Assembly (NCBI GenBank): GCA_037693485.1
Contig: CM075354.1
Location: 155,583,501-155,647,500, forward strand
Origin: Kitagawia praeruptora
Lineage: Eukaryota > Streptophyta > Magnoliopsida > Apiales > Apiaceae
Direction of reading: 5' to 3'
DNA length: 64,000 nucleotides
Below the pieces are notes generated by a model that did not search any database, was not told where the DNA came from, and saw only the letters and a list, made by a program, of their open reading frames with translations. The stretch's first letter is position 1; each line of letters opens with the position of its first letter. Below are positions 34,680-44,685 of the stretch, piece by piece. The position numbers and the translations under genes were made by a program.

Positions 34680-37309
34680 TGCTACGGAGTGATTGTGCAG
34701 AAGACCTAGTGTATATATCTATATATATTAAGTCTGCAAATGATATACACATAACAACACTTAGCAAATATTCAATTTCATTATTAAAACACTATATGAA
34801 TCGGGTCTTTATTCATAAGTGGCTCCCACTAGTTTATCTAATTTATACAACCCCCTAAGTGAATAAATAAGCATTCATAATGCTAGTGGGAATAGGGATC
34901 CTACATTCCATCACACAACCTCGGCTGTAGCACGAAACGCCATGTGATGTTCAATAGGCAGACAACTCTTGTCAATTACTCATGTTATTCCCTAATAAAA
35001 CTTTAGCCTCTCGAATAATTGAGTCACGGCTGTAGCACGACAAACTCAATATTCTAAGTCAAGTCTAACCCAACATTCCGTACAATTAAATCAGTCTCCA
35101 ACGGCCCACGGCTGTAGCACGTAACGACCATTAGATTCTAATTTATTATACACATCTCTATGTAATAGACAAGTATTTCTTATTTCGAAATCAAAGCCCT
35201 CGACTGTAGCACGAAACGACAACGATTTAAAAATAAGAACTACTTTCTACCATGTTGGAAGGCTATGACCGACACAAGCCCGTTGTGTCATTGGCCAATT
35301 ACTACTTGATATTTATAAAAGAGGTTTTTTTTTTTATGGTCACGAAACATTTTCGTATAAACCTATAAGTCTAACGTGTTTTAAGTTTAATAGATAATCT
35401 AAATCTATAACAAAAACACGAAAAATCTCAATATTATTAGTCAAGTCAAATCCAACATTTTGTACAATTAAATTAGATTCCAATAGCCCACGGCTGTAGC
35501 ACGTAACGACCACTAAAATCTAATTTTGTACACATCTAATGTAACAGACAAGTATTTTCATGTTGATCGGTAACAAAGTCCTCGACTGTAGCACGAAACG
35601 ACAATGCACCGAAAACAAGAAATACTTTCTGTCATGTTGGAAGACCATAATCGACACAAAACTTTTTGTGCCTATGGCCGATTACAACTTGACATATATA
35701 ATACATAGATCTCATCTTCTCTGTTATAAACCAATAATTAAAACTCTTTTAATTATTAATTCTATTTCTAAACTCTTTAGAAAATTAATCTCTCCCTTAA
35801 TCTAATTTCATAAATTAAATAAATAATTAATAATATTAAGATCACATCTTAATTATTTTATAATAAATTAAATCTCATTTAATCAATTAATAAAATTGCT
35901 AACTAATTATTATTTCATAAATAAATAATTATCAGCCATTATTAATTAACTAATATTATTTAACAATCATAATCATATTATAAAGAAATTCTCTTTTCTG
36001 AATTAAATATTTCAAATCAATAATCGATAATAGGATGATTCCCAGATCGGGGGGAGCATTGTCAAGAGGCGTCACTTAATACCCCTTTCTTACAGATCAA
36101 AATCTGTTTTTGACAGAATCATCCTTTCTCTCAATATTGAAAATTCATATTTAATCATGTGTTTCACAAACACAAGAATTTCATGATTGTATTTATAATA
36201 TTAATATTAAGGTAAGAAACGATTCCTATTCCAGATTTTCTAGAAAACGCCTTATGTTGATTTAAGTTCGCCTAAATCTATCATCGCATGGTAAACATAG
36301 GCATATATCTCATATATAAACATAAATAAATAATTAAGCATGCAAGCAATATCATGTCACACATTGATATAATGATGTATGAATTTATCATAGCAATTAA
36401 AAGCAATTTAAAACAATTAAAATATGCTTTAAAACACTTCCGGTAATATAAATATTTCAAAAATATTATATAAAAAATATTTTACCACTCCATTAGATCC
36501 GTATCGAAAATACGAATCCAACGATATATTGCACGCCCAAAACGGAGTTACCAAACTCCCAAAAAATCAAATTTAATGTGGACAGAAAGGTTGTAACGCA
36601 TGTATTGATTGCGCCACAATAATTTTAAGACATTCAATTGTGTAACGCATGCCCGTAATGCGCCACATACTTGTCACGCATTTCATAAATGCGCGACACC
36701 CCTCCCCGCGTCTGTTGGCCACGCGCGCGACCGCAGTTACAGTAGTTTTTTTTTTGTTAAGTTAATCTAACGTACAGACTTGTCAGATTGTAACCGTTGT
36801 ACTGAAAACGCACGCCAGGTGCTAACTGTTGTTGCTTTAATGTACACTTAAAACCAAAAACAAAACTGCCGAATGTAATAACTTTTATTAATATTATTAT
36901 TTTAATTTTATATTTATAAATTAATTAACATTTAATTAATAAATTAATAAAAAATCAAAACAACATGATTTCTAAAATCATCCAGTAGCAAAAATAACCA
37001 GGAAGCTATGGGATCCTTGTGCAAAATTTTAATTCATATATTTCACATGCATGATTATTATATGAATTTTAATTAAAACAATTTTAAAAAATTCATAACA
37101 AATAATCTATACATCACAAAATTATGAAAAAAATACCCAGATTATCCACAACACTTGTAGAACCCAGATCAATGGTCAAAATCTCATGCAAATAATTTTT
37201 AGAATTAATTCATAATTAAATCTAAATAAACTTGCAAAAATCATAATAAATCCATACATGCATAAAAAAATCTGAAATTTTTTATGTGAATCTCTATATG
37301 CAAGAACCT
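34680..37309 (-). other. long non-coding leader of the 8.7 kb Copia element
   Basis: About 2.6 kb between the primer-binding site and gag, with no usable frame. It contains six copies of a CGGCTGTAGCACG motif, a diverged tandem duplication, and AT-rich sequence. GC-rich patches with GCGCGACACCCC and ACGCGCGCGACC lie near 36690-36735. A packaging or structural role is possible but not shown. Confidence 0.6.
34922..35602. repeat. six copies of CGGCTGTAGCACG(A/T)AACGAC
   Basis: Copies begin at about 34922, 35027, 35109, 35200, 35491 and 35583; two read CGACTG. The 35058-35290 segment recurs, diverged, at 35448-35670 with the same spacing of its two motifs (about 91 bp). Most other bases between copies vary, so the motif is more conserved than its surroundings. 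Confidence 0.85.
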
Positions 37310-37321
37310 AGCTCTGATGCC
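37310..37321 (-). other. primer-binding site of the 8.7 kb Copia element
   Basis: The minus strand reads TGGCATCAGAGC, one base different from the usual initiator tRNA-Met site TGGTATCAGAGC, two bases from the LTR edge. Confidence 0.85.
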
Positions 37322-37323
37322 AT

Positions 37324-38886
37324 TGAAGGAATTTACGGACGAGCGGAAGCGCGATATAACATTTATTCCGTAAAAACCATGTATCGTGCATATAGAAAAT
37401 CATATAAAAATGAAATAGCGGAGGAATCGTAACCATACCTTGAAATCGAAGCTTTACAAAATGGTGTTTTAGCAGTTGCTCCTCAGAGTGTGAAGCACTC
37501 TACCGGTATCCACCAAGATTAATTCTTCGACGAAGCTTTTTATAAAACTAAGCTTTTATAAAAATGGAGGTTTGAGAGAGAGAGAGAGGGAGATGAAGAA
37601 GATGAGGGAGGCAACTAGGTTTTTCACAAAAACCAAAAGTGTGTAAACTCATTCTCATCTTATTCTATTTATAGGGCTCATGTAGGGTTTTCATAATTAA
37701 TATATCATTATATATTAATATATAAATCCTACACTTTATCTTATAAAATGTTAAATAATAATTAAAACAATTTTAATCATTATTAAAACAACTTGCTCTC
37801 TCAAAATACCTTCATCAATAAATTAATCTTTTTATGGTGTGACCCTGTAGGTTCAATATTAAGCCGGTAGTAGAAATAAATAATAATAAACTTTTTATTT
37901 ATTATTTATATGAATTCTAAAATTCATTAAATATAATTAACTGATTAATTATATTTATTCTACATCGTGAGTGATGCTTCTCAACATATCGCGACTATCC
38001 GGATAATATGAATTCACTGCTTAGAATACCAAGAACCTGTCAATGCTAGTTACTGTACAATCAATTCCTTCTACCCTACAATATCCCGATTAAATACAAG
38101 GCATGGATCTCGTGTCAAGCCTATCAAATTTAATCATATGATTTCTTATTCATAATGCAAAGTTCATATTAATGCAAATTAGAAACTTCTTTCTAATTTC
38201 ATACACTCTGGCCAGAGATTCCGGAACTAGCATACTAAGAATAACATAGGATATTCACTTCCTTACTGGAAGGGGTAGATCCTTTATTGACCGTTAACTA
38301 TCTCCATACACAAATCCCTATGCCCAGAATAGACCTAATGGATGTCCTTGAGACTAAGGACTAAACCAAAGCACAGTTCATTATATACAAGATTACTCTA
38401 ACGATCTCAAGTCTAAGGACACTTGTACAACTATCACTCAGTGAACAACTATCGACACGTGAGTAAACTCCATTAGTTGTTCAACTTATCGAGTCATGTT
38501 CAGTGAACTTATTCCCTAATAAGCACCTACATACTAGCTATAGTGTCGCCACACAAATGCCTATGAGAACAGACATCCTCCTAAAAGGAGCAAGCATAGT
38601 ATGTACCAATCTTTGCGGATTCACTAACTTCCGATTAGTTATCCTATGATCGGGAACTGTTTAAGTCTAGAGTTATCATCTTCTAGATCTCACTATTATA
38701 ATCTCATTATAATTCTAGAAGCTTTACTTTAAACCATGGAATATCTTATTTAAAACACTTTAAATAGATAAGGCCCGTAATAAAAACAAATAAGTCTTTT
38801 ATTAATATTAATGAAATCAAATAAGAGAACAAGAAAGTTCTTCCTAAATCATCATACATGATTGGAGTTTAGGACAAACTCTTTCA
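37324..38886 (-). repeat. 5' LTR of the 8.7 kb Copia element
   Basis: Same 1563-bp length as 30230-31792 and almost identical. It is followed by ACCAC, the right copy of the target duplication (38887-38891), then by LINE ORF2. Confidence 0.95.
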
Positions 38887-38891
38887 ACCAC

Positions 38892-39085
38892 TGTGTCCCT
38901 CAGCTTCGACTGTTATTGCACCCTCAAAACCAACACTATTTTTAATGCCTTCGACTCAATTTTTTTTTACACAGAATTTCACACAAGAAAATGAAATTGG
39001 GATTCTTCTGGAGGACAATCTCCTTTAGGAATTGGAAGGCCCACGAGGTCCCAAGCCCGCGGCAATTCCAGCTTATAAGACTCAT
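38892..39085 (-). pseudogene. LINE ORF2 start: endonuclease N-terminal part
   Basis: The ATG at 39085-39083 overlaps the ORF1 stop as ATGA. The product begins MSLISWNCRGLG, the hallmark N-terminus of plant L1 endonucleases, followed by FLKEIVLQKNPNFIFLCE with the catalytic E. A TGA follows CKKN, one in-frame stop. The frame otherwise continues to the Copia insertion and resumes at 30224. Confidence 0.9.
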
Positions 39086-39142
39086 AATGCTAGGCGAGCT
39101 CCATCCACGGAACCTGCCCCTTTTATGTTTTTTGGACTATCA
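39082..39142 (-). pseudogene. LINE ORF1, last 20 codons
   Basis: The minus strand reads SPKNIKGAGSVDGARLAL and then TGA, in frame with the ORF1 part at 43996-44275 once the 4.8 kb insertion and one TATCA are taken out. Confidence 0.8.
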
Positions 39143-39473
39143 TCAAGGATAAAGTCCCTGTGTATACGTATAGTAATACAAGCTGAATATCTCAAGTGAA
39201 AACACACACAAGTTGCTAGCAAAGTTGATAGCCTTTTCATTAAACAAACGAGTACATAAATAGGAAATACAGCTAAGTCTTATCACCAAAAACAAGGAAC
39301 TAACTAAACAACCTCTCCAACTAATCGAACACACTCCTACCAGGACTCTACTACTACATTTTATTCTGATAACTCAACCTGACAACTGACTAAGTCAAAC
39401 TGATATAACGAAACAAGTAAAACAAAAATAACGCAACTAAATAATTCAAATCAAGTTTAAATTATAACCAACA
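39143..39473 (-). repeat. 3' LTR of the 4.8 kb Copia element
   Basis: 331 bp, TATCA on its left. The short frames in both LTR copies are not genes. Confidence 0.95.
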
Positions 39474-39487
39474 AACTCCCCCTTAAT

Positions 39488-42385
39488 TCAAACTTGATTC
39501 TTCAGCTCCTTAACTCCCAACAGTTGCCTCATCTTTTCAAACTTGGCTACTGGTAAAGCTTTCGTGAGTGTATCCGCTCGCTGCTCATCTGTTGTCACAT
39601 GTCGAACAGAGATATCACCTTTCTCTACACATTCTCTTATAAAGTGGTAACGAATGTCGATATGCTTGCTTCTACCATGAAAGACCGGGTTTTTTGCAAG
39701 GTCGATAGCTGATTTATTGTCAATGAATAAGACCACTGGGCCCTTATAATCATCTGTCACCTGACTGAGCACTCTACCCAGCCACACACCTTGACACGCT
39801 GCCGCTGTAGCAGCCATGAACTCAGCCTCGCAAGAAGAAAGGGCCACACACTTTTGCTTCTGAGAAACCCAGGTGATAAGACTGTCATTCAGATAGAATG
39901 CAACTCCACTTGTGTTCTTCCTATCGTCTAACTGTCCTCCCAAGTCGCAGTCTGAGTAGCCAGTTAGGACATTGTTTCCACTAGTCTTAGAATACACCAA
40001 GCCAAAACTGATCGTGCCTTTCACATATCGATAAATGCGTTTCACAGCCCCTAGATGCATTATTGTAGGTTTCTCCATAAATCTGCTAACGATGCCCACC
40101 GCAAAAGCGATGTCAGGGCGAGTATGCACAAGGTATCTCAACCCGCCAACCATGCTCTTATACTCAGTGGGATTTACTATTTTACCTCCCTCATCCTTCG
40201 TGATTACCATCCTGGGCTCCATTGGGTATCTTGTTGGGTTGCATCCACTCATTCCAGCTTTGTCCAAGATCTTCTTTGCATATGCACTTTGCTTCAACTC
40301 GATGAAACCCCTTTTTTGCTCCACCTCGATGCCCAAATAGTACGACAGCTTGCCCAAGTCACTCATCTCAAAATACCTGCTCATTTCCCCATTGAACTTT
40401 CTAATAATACCAAAGCTTGTACCTGTCACGAGGAGGTCATCTACATAGACTGCTACAATCAAGCTCTCATCTGCCTCTCGTTTAGTATAAACAGCGTGTT
40501 CATGAGGGCACCTAATCAAACCCATTTCTTCCAAGCATCTGTTCAATTTAGAGTACCAGGCTCGTGGCGCTTGACGCAGCCCATATAATGCCTTATTTAA
40601 CTTGTAAACCATGTTCTCCTTTCCCTCCTTCTCGTACCCTTCCGGCTGCATCACATAGACTTCTTCCTTGATTTCACCATTTAAGAAGGCAGACTTTACA
40701 TCTAGGTGGTGCAATTCCCACTCATTCTTTGCTGCAAGTGTTAATAAAAGTCTCACAGTTTCAAGACGTGTGACAGGGGCATAGATTTCTTCAAAGTCCA
40801 CACCATGTTCTTGAACATATCCCTTCGCCACGATCCTTGCTTTATGCTTCACCACTTCTCCGTTAGCATCCCTTTTAAGCTTATACACCCATTTAAGTCC
40901 AACGGCTTTTTGTCCAGGTGGCAAATTCACTAACGTCCAAGTATTGTTCTTTTCTAGCACCTCAATTTCAGTTTTCATAGCATTTTTCCACTTCTGTTCC
41001 CTCGCTGCCTGACTATAACTTGCAGGTTCTTCAACACCCATCAGCATTAACTCCTCGTCCAGCTCAATTTCCTCGGTGTCATCATACACTTTACTGAGTA
41101 ATCTGAACTTACGTGGTGGAGTACTCTCAGTAGAAGCATCCGAGTTTATGTCTGTTTGTGAGGAACTTTCTTCATCCGTTTGATCACCAAAGCTTCGTGT
41201 AGTGGCTGGAGTTACTGGCTCAGGTGTGCTGGGTTCTTCCTCATTAATACCCGCATCTGCATCATCACACCCTACTACCGTGAACTGTTCTAGTTGACTA
41301 TTTGTGTTACTCTGTTCATTTTCCCATGTCCACGCTCTGTTCTCTTCGAAAACCACATAGCGACTGATATGAATTTTTTTGCTGATTGGGTCAAATAAAC
41401 GATATCCCTTTGTACCGGGTTCTCGTCCCAAATGAACCATGATTCTACTTCTATCATCCAGTTTGCTCAAGTGAATACTTGGGACCTTCGCGTACGCCAC
41501 ACAACCGAACACTCGGATATGCCCCACATTTGGTTTTTGACCCGTCCACATCTCGTATGGTGTCTTGTTTGAGAGAGCACGTGTTGGCAGTTTATTCAAA
41601 ACATACACAGCATTACGCACTGCCTCTCCCCACAGATTTGCAGGTAGTCTCATTTCCTTAAGCGTACTTCTTGCCATAGCCACTACTGTTCGATTACGCC
41701 TCTCCACCACTCCGTTTTGCTGCGGCTTGTACGGAGTTATGAAATGGCGTGCAATCCCTTCATTTTCACAGTAACTCGTGAATTCCTTAGAGCAAAACTC
41801 GCCACCTCTATCTGTGCGAAAAGTTTTCACCCTTTTCTTAGGCCCATCCTCTACTAAAGCTCTGAATTTCTTGAAGCATTCGAATGCTTCATCTTTGCTG
41901 CCAATCATGTACACCCACATATACCTACTGAAATCGTCCACCAATAGGAGAAAGTAACGATTGCCACCTGATGTTATCGGCTTTATTGGTCCGCACAAGT
42001 CGCCATGGACCAATTCCAGAAGTTTTTTTGCACTAAACTTCGACTGAGCTGGAAATTGATTCCGTGTCTGCTTCGCCATCAAACAACCTGTGCATACCTT
42101 CTTTTGTTGACTGATCTTAGGTATTCCGTTTACCATGTTCTGACTATGCATCAATGTCAAGGCCTGGAAATTGACGTGGCCAAGACGAGTATGCCAGAGC
42201 CATGAAGTCTCCTCAGCCTTTGACATTAAACACCTCGATTCAGCGACTTTCAACACAATTTTGTATAAACGATTCCTTGATCTTTTAACCCTCATCAGCA
42301 GTCTTCCGTGTTCGTCGTAAACCCATAGCAAATCTCCCTTTAACACCACTCTGTTTCCTTTCTCCGATAGCTGTCCAAGACTCAC
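39488..42385 (-). CDS. Copia pol: GAG-preintegrase, integrase, reverse transcriptase, RNase H
   Basis: 965 codons are uninterrupted. In order: GAG-preintegrase with SWLWHTRLGHVNFQAL, an HHCC region ending CxxC (CTGCLMAKQ), integrase core with HGDLCGP (first D), FRTDRGGEF (second D) and QQNGVVERRNRT (E), RT with KARIVAKGY, LDVKSAFLNG and the catalytic YVDDLLVTG, and RNase H with SDCDLGGQ, SSCEAEFMA and RSKHIDIRYHF. It ends with an LTKALP block. The enzyme domains look competent. Translation from gag is blocked by the TAA just upstream at about 42400. Confidence 0.95.
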   Translation of the reverse strand: MSLGQLSEKGNRVVLKGDLLWVYDEHGRLLMRVKRSRNRLYKIVLKVAESRCLMSKAEETSWLWHTRLGHVNFQALTLMHSQNMVNGIPKISQQKKVCTGCLMAKQTRNQFPAQSKFSAKKLLELVHGDLCGPIKPITSGGNRYFLLLVDDFSRYMWVYMIGSKDEAFECFKKFRALVEDGPKKRVKTFRTDRGGEFCSKEFTSYCENEGIARHFITPYKPQQNGVVERRNRTVVAMARSTLKEMRLPANLWGEAVRNAVYVLNKLPTRALSNKTPYEMWTGQKPNVGHIRVFGCVAYAKVPSIHLSKLDDRSRIMVHLGREPGTKGYRLFDPISKKIHISRYVVFEENRAWTWENEQSNTNSQLEQFTVVGCDDADAGINEEEPSTPEPVTPATTRSFGDQTDEESSSQTDINSDASTESTPPRKFRLLSKVYDDTEEIELDEELMLMGVEEPASYSQAAREQKWKNAMKTEIEVLEKNNTWTLVNLPPGQKAVGLKWVYKLKRDANGEVVKHKARIVAKGYVQEHGVDFEEIYAPVTRLETVRLLLTLAAKNEWELHHLDVKSAFLNGEIKEEVYVMQPEGYEKEGKENMVYKLNKALYGLRQAPRAWYSKLNRCLEEMGLIRCPHEHAVYTKREADESLIVAVYVDDLLVTGTSFGIIRKFNGEMSRYFEMSDLGKLSYYLGIEVEQKRGFIELKQSAYAKKILDKAGMSGCNPTRYPMEPRMVITKDEGGKIVNPTEYKSMVGGLRYLVHTRPDIAFAVGIVSRFMEKPTIMHLGAVKRIYRYVKGTISFGLVYSKTSGNNVLTGYSDCDLGGQLDDRKNTSGVAFYLNDSLITWVSQKQKCVALSSCEAEFMAATAAACQGVWLGRVLSQVTDDYKGPVVLFIDNKSAIDLAKNPVFHGRSKHIDIRYHFIRECVEKGDISVRHVTTDEQRADTLTKALPVAKFEKMRQLLGVKELKNQV

Positions 42386-42397
42386 AATGTTATTGCA

Positions 42398-42985
42398 TTA
42401 CTCTGGAATATAATACACTTCATCAAGAGATCTTTCTTTGCCATTTTTGCATCGAAAATTGATTGTACCTTTTCCTTGAATCTTCACAGTAGACCCGTCT
42501 CCAAATTTTAATTCCCCTTTCACCTCTTCGTTCAGCTTGGCAAATTTAGACTTTTGACCCGTCATATGATTGGAGGCTCCATTGTCTAGATACCAGACAT
42601 TCGAGTCTCCCTGTTTGTTTTCAATCCCAGTGTTCACCTTTGGCGCCATACTCTCCACGTTCAACATAATCACATTTTTCTCCTCCTTGTTGCATTTCGT
42701 AAGCAAAATCGCAGGCTCATCGTCTTGAGTCTGTGCCATGTTGGCCTCCAAGTTTACTTCATTCTGCCGTTTTGGTTTACGACACTCAGAAGCAAAATGT
42801 CCGAGTATATCACAATTAAAACATCTGATCCTACTTTTGTCCCTAAAGCCTCGACTGCCTTCCCTTCCACGAGAGCTTCCTGCAATGTTTCGACCGATTT
42901 TGCCTTCTGATCCACCTTTTCCAGATCGTCTCTGCCACTCCTCTCTTGTGAGAAGTAGTTGGCCTTCATTTCTTTCTTTCTTCAA
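42398..42985 (-). pseudogene. Copia gag C-terminal part and protease
   Basis: It contains the gag zinc knuckle CFNCDILGHFASEC, a basic linker before it, and the protease segment WYLDNGASNHMTG. The frame ends YYIPE and TAA where relatives continue into SLGQL at the start of the next frame, so a single substitution separates protease from integrase. Confidence 0.93.
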
Positions 42986-43641
42986 CCACTCTTCCTCTGT
43001 AAGAAGTAGTTGGCTTTCACCATGTTCGACTTGTCCTCGAACACGTTCCTCGTGGGCCTTAATGACCCAATCGCCTCCTCCACTGACATCTTTTCCACAT
43101 CCCCAAACTGCTCTATTGTGGATGCAATCTGCAAAAATTTTGGTGGGACTGCTCGAAGCAGTTTCTTGACAACATAGGATTCCTCAATCACCTCGCCCAG
43201 AGTTCGTATCTTTGTCACCAGACCATTAATTTTCATACAAAAGTCATCTAATTCATCACTGTCTTTCATTCTGAGCGCCTTAAAATCAGATTTAAGGGTC
43301 TGCACTTTTGCCTTTTGAACACGGTCAGCTCCAAGGCACATGGTCTTAATGGCTTCCCACGCTTCTTTTGTTGTAGTCTTCTCTGCCACTGAAAGAAGTA
43401 TGTCCTCCGGTATCGCCTGGTATATTACTGCCAATCCTATATTGTCCTTCCTTTCATCCACCTCCACTTTCGGATCCTTAGGCTCCACTGCCTCCCACAC
43501 ACCATGGGCTTGCATATAGACCCTCATCTTGAGGGACCACGCTGTGTACTTTTCTCGTGTCAGCATTGGATAAGTAAGACCAACTCCTCCTTCCTTCACC
43601 TTGTTTGTCTCCAGCGTTGTATCCTTCGACGTGCTTGACAT
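42982..43641 (-). pseudogene. Copia gag N-terminal part
   Basis: ATG at 43641. The protein has the UBN2-type gag core (KYTAWSLKMRVYMQAHGVWE, then DADRVQKAK-type region GADRVQKAKVQTLKSDFKAL). A one-base loss near 43060, after EEAIGSL, shifts the frame so that it ends early. The correct frame resumes in the zinc-knuckle part. Confidence 0.92.
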
Positions 43642-43645
43642 CCTC

Positions 43646-43657
43646 GCTCTGATACCA
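43646..43657 (-). other. primer-binding site of the 4.8 kb Copia element
   Basis: The minus strand reads TGGTATCAGAGC, an exact match to the common initiator tRNA-Met site, two bases from the LTR. Confidence 0.92.
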
Positions 43658-43659
43658 AT

Positions 43660-43990
43660 TCAAGGATAAAATCCCTGTGTATACGTATAGTAATACAAGC
43701 TGAATATCTCAAGTGAAAACACACACAAGTTGCTAGCAAAGTTGATAGCCTTTTCATTAAACAAACGAGTACATAAATAGGAAATACAGCTAAGTCTTAT
43801 CACCAAAAACAAGGAACTAACTAAACAACCTCTCCAACTAATCGAACACACTCCTACCAGGACTCTACTACTACATTTTATTCTGATAACTCAACCTGAC
43901 AACTGACTAAGTCAAGCTGATATAACGAAACAAGTAAAACAAAAATAACGCAACTAAATAATTCAAATCAAGTTTAAATTATAACCAACA
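43660..43990 (-). repeat. 5' LTR of the 4.8 kb Copia element
   Basis: 331 bp, followed by TATCA (43991-43995) and LINE ORF1. Confidence 0.95.
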
Positions 43991-43995
43991 TATCA

Positions 43996-44275
43996 CCCAT
44001 TATCTCATCTCCATCTGATTCCAAATTAATTTCTGTATTCAAGCCCATATTGGTTTCCTGGCCCATATCACTCTCTGTCCTCCGTTTTTTCGACTCCAAA
44101 ATTGAAATTCCTTTTTTATTGGAATTAATGTTATCTGCTAAATCCACTGTACCAACTTTTTTGAAAATTCCTGAAATTGCGCCATTTACTATGCTGCGGG
44201 ATATGCTGTCATCCTGATTACCAGACTTAACGTTGCCGTCCTGATTATACGGCACTAACTTAGGATCATGATTAT
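43996..44275 (-). pseudogene. LINE ORF1, middle part
   Basis: It is acidic and lysine-rich, with KKVGTVDLADNINSNKKG and SILESKKRRTESDMGQE, the low-complexity linker typical of the C-terminal half of plant LINE ORF1. It joins in frame to 47692-48554 across the 3.4 kb LTR element (QARD joined to HNHDPK). The frame that continues into the LTR is artificial. Confidence 0.88.
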
Positions 44276-44280
44276 GATCT

Positions 44281-44685
44281 TGTAACGAATGGATCATTTC
44301 GGAAGCAAATATAGTCTTGGGCCAGGAAGCTGTTATAACAACATTGGACCGCTTATTTATTAAAGACAAAAAGCCCAACTCGGCCCAATCAACTCTACTT
44401 GACTATAAATCAGATTCTTGACAGAAGGAAGAAGTATCGAAGAAGAAACATTGTTTTCATTTCATTTCAGTATTGTATTTCCTTTCCTTGTTTTACAATT
44501 TGTAATTTCAATTCCAGTACTCCTTTCGATTCAATTCTGTTCTTGCACTTTTAATTCCATCTTATCATTTCAATTATCAGTTTTATGTTTATTTACGATG
44601 TCATTTCCGAGTTATTATCCCATTATTCCGATTTCTTATGTTGAGAATCCAATTATTGTCGACGATAATCAAGCTGTTGGTTACA
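44281..44685 (+). repeat. 5' LTR of the 3.4 kb element
   Basis: TGTAAC...GTTACA. A TATA box (CTATAAAT) at about 44403 puts the transcript start near 44430. The ORF start codon ATG at 44598 therefore lies in R-U5, about 170 bases into the transcript. Confidence 0.95.

Larger units (their letters stand above)
30230..38886 (-). mobile_element. Copia-type LTR retrotransposon with decayed pol
   Basis: The LTRs (30230-31792 and 37324-38886) are both 1563 bp, start TGAAGG and end TTTCA. I see one difference, near 31739/38833. The 5-bp duplication ACCAC flanks it. The primer-binding site (TGGCATCAGAGC, minus strand) is next to the right LTR and a polypurine tract (AAGTGGGAGA) next to the left LTR, so it runs on the minus strand. 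Domain order protease, integrase, RT, RNase H is Copia. Every pol domain is broken by stops or shifts, in contrast to the fresh LTRs. Confidence 0.95.
39143..43990 (-). mobile_element. 4.8 kb Copia retrotransposon, nearly intact
   Basis: The two LTRs of 331 bp (39143-39473, 43660-43990) differ at two places I can see. The duplication TATCA flanks the element. A TGGTATCAGAGC primer-binding site and an AAGGGGGAGTT polypurine tract mark the minus-strand orientation. The gag-pol order with integrase before RT is Copia. There are two lesions: a frameshift in gag and one stop before the integrase. The LTR ends TG...GA instead of TG...CA. Inserted in LINE ORF1. Confidence 0.96.

Noticed and set aside
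34922..35602. CRISPR-like array from the spaced CGGCTGTAGCACG motif
   Set aside because: Irregular spacing, only six copies, nuclear plant context inside a retroelement leader.
39143..43851. Identical 61-63 codon frames at 39143-39334 and 43660-43851
   Set aside because: They are the two LTRs of one Copia element, not genes.
44418..44597. Upstream extension of the giant ORF to 44418
   Set aside because: It begins with TTG, not ATG, and lies at or before the likely transcript start. The first ATG is 44598.
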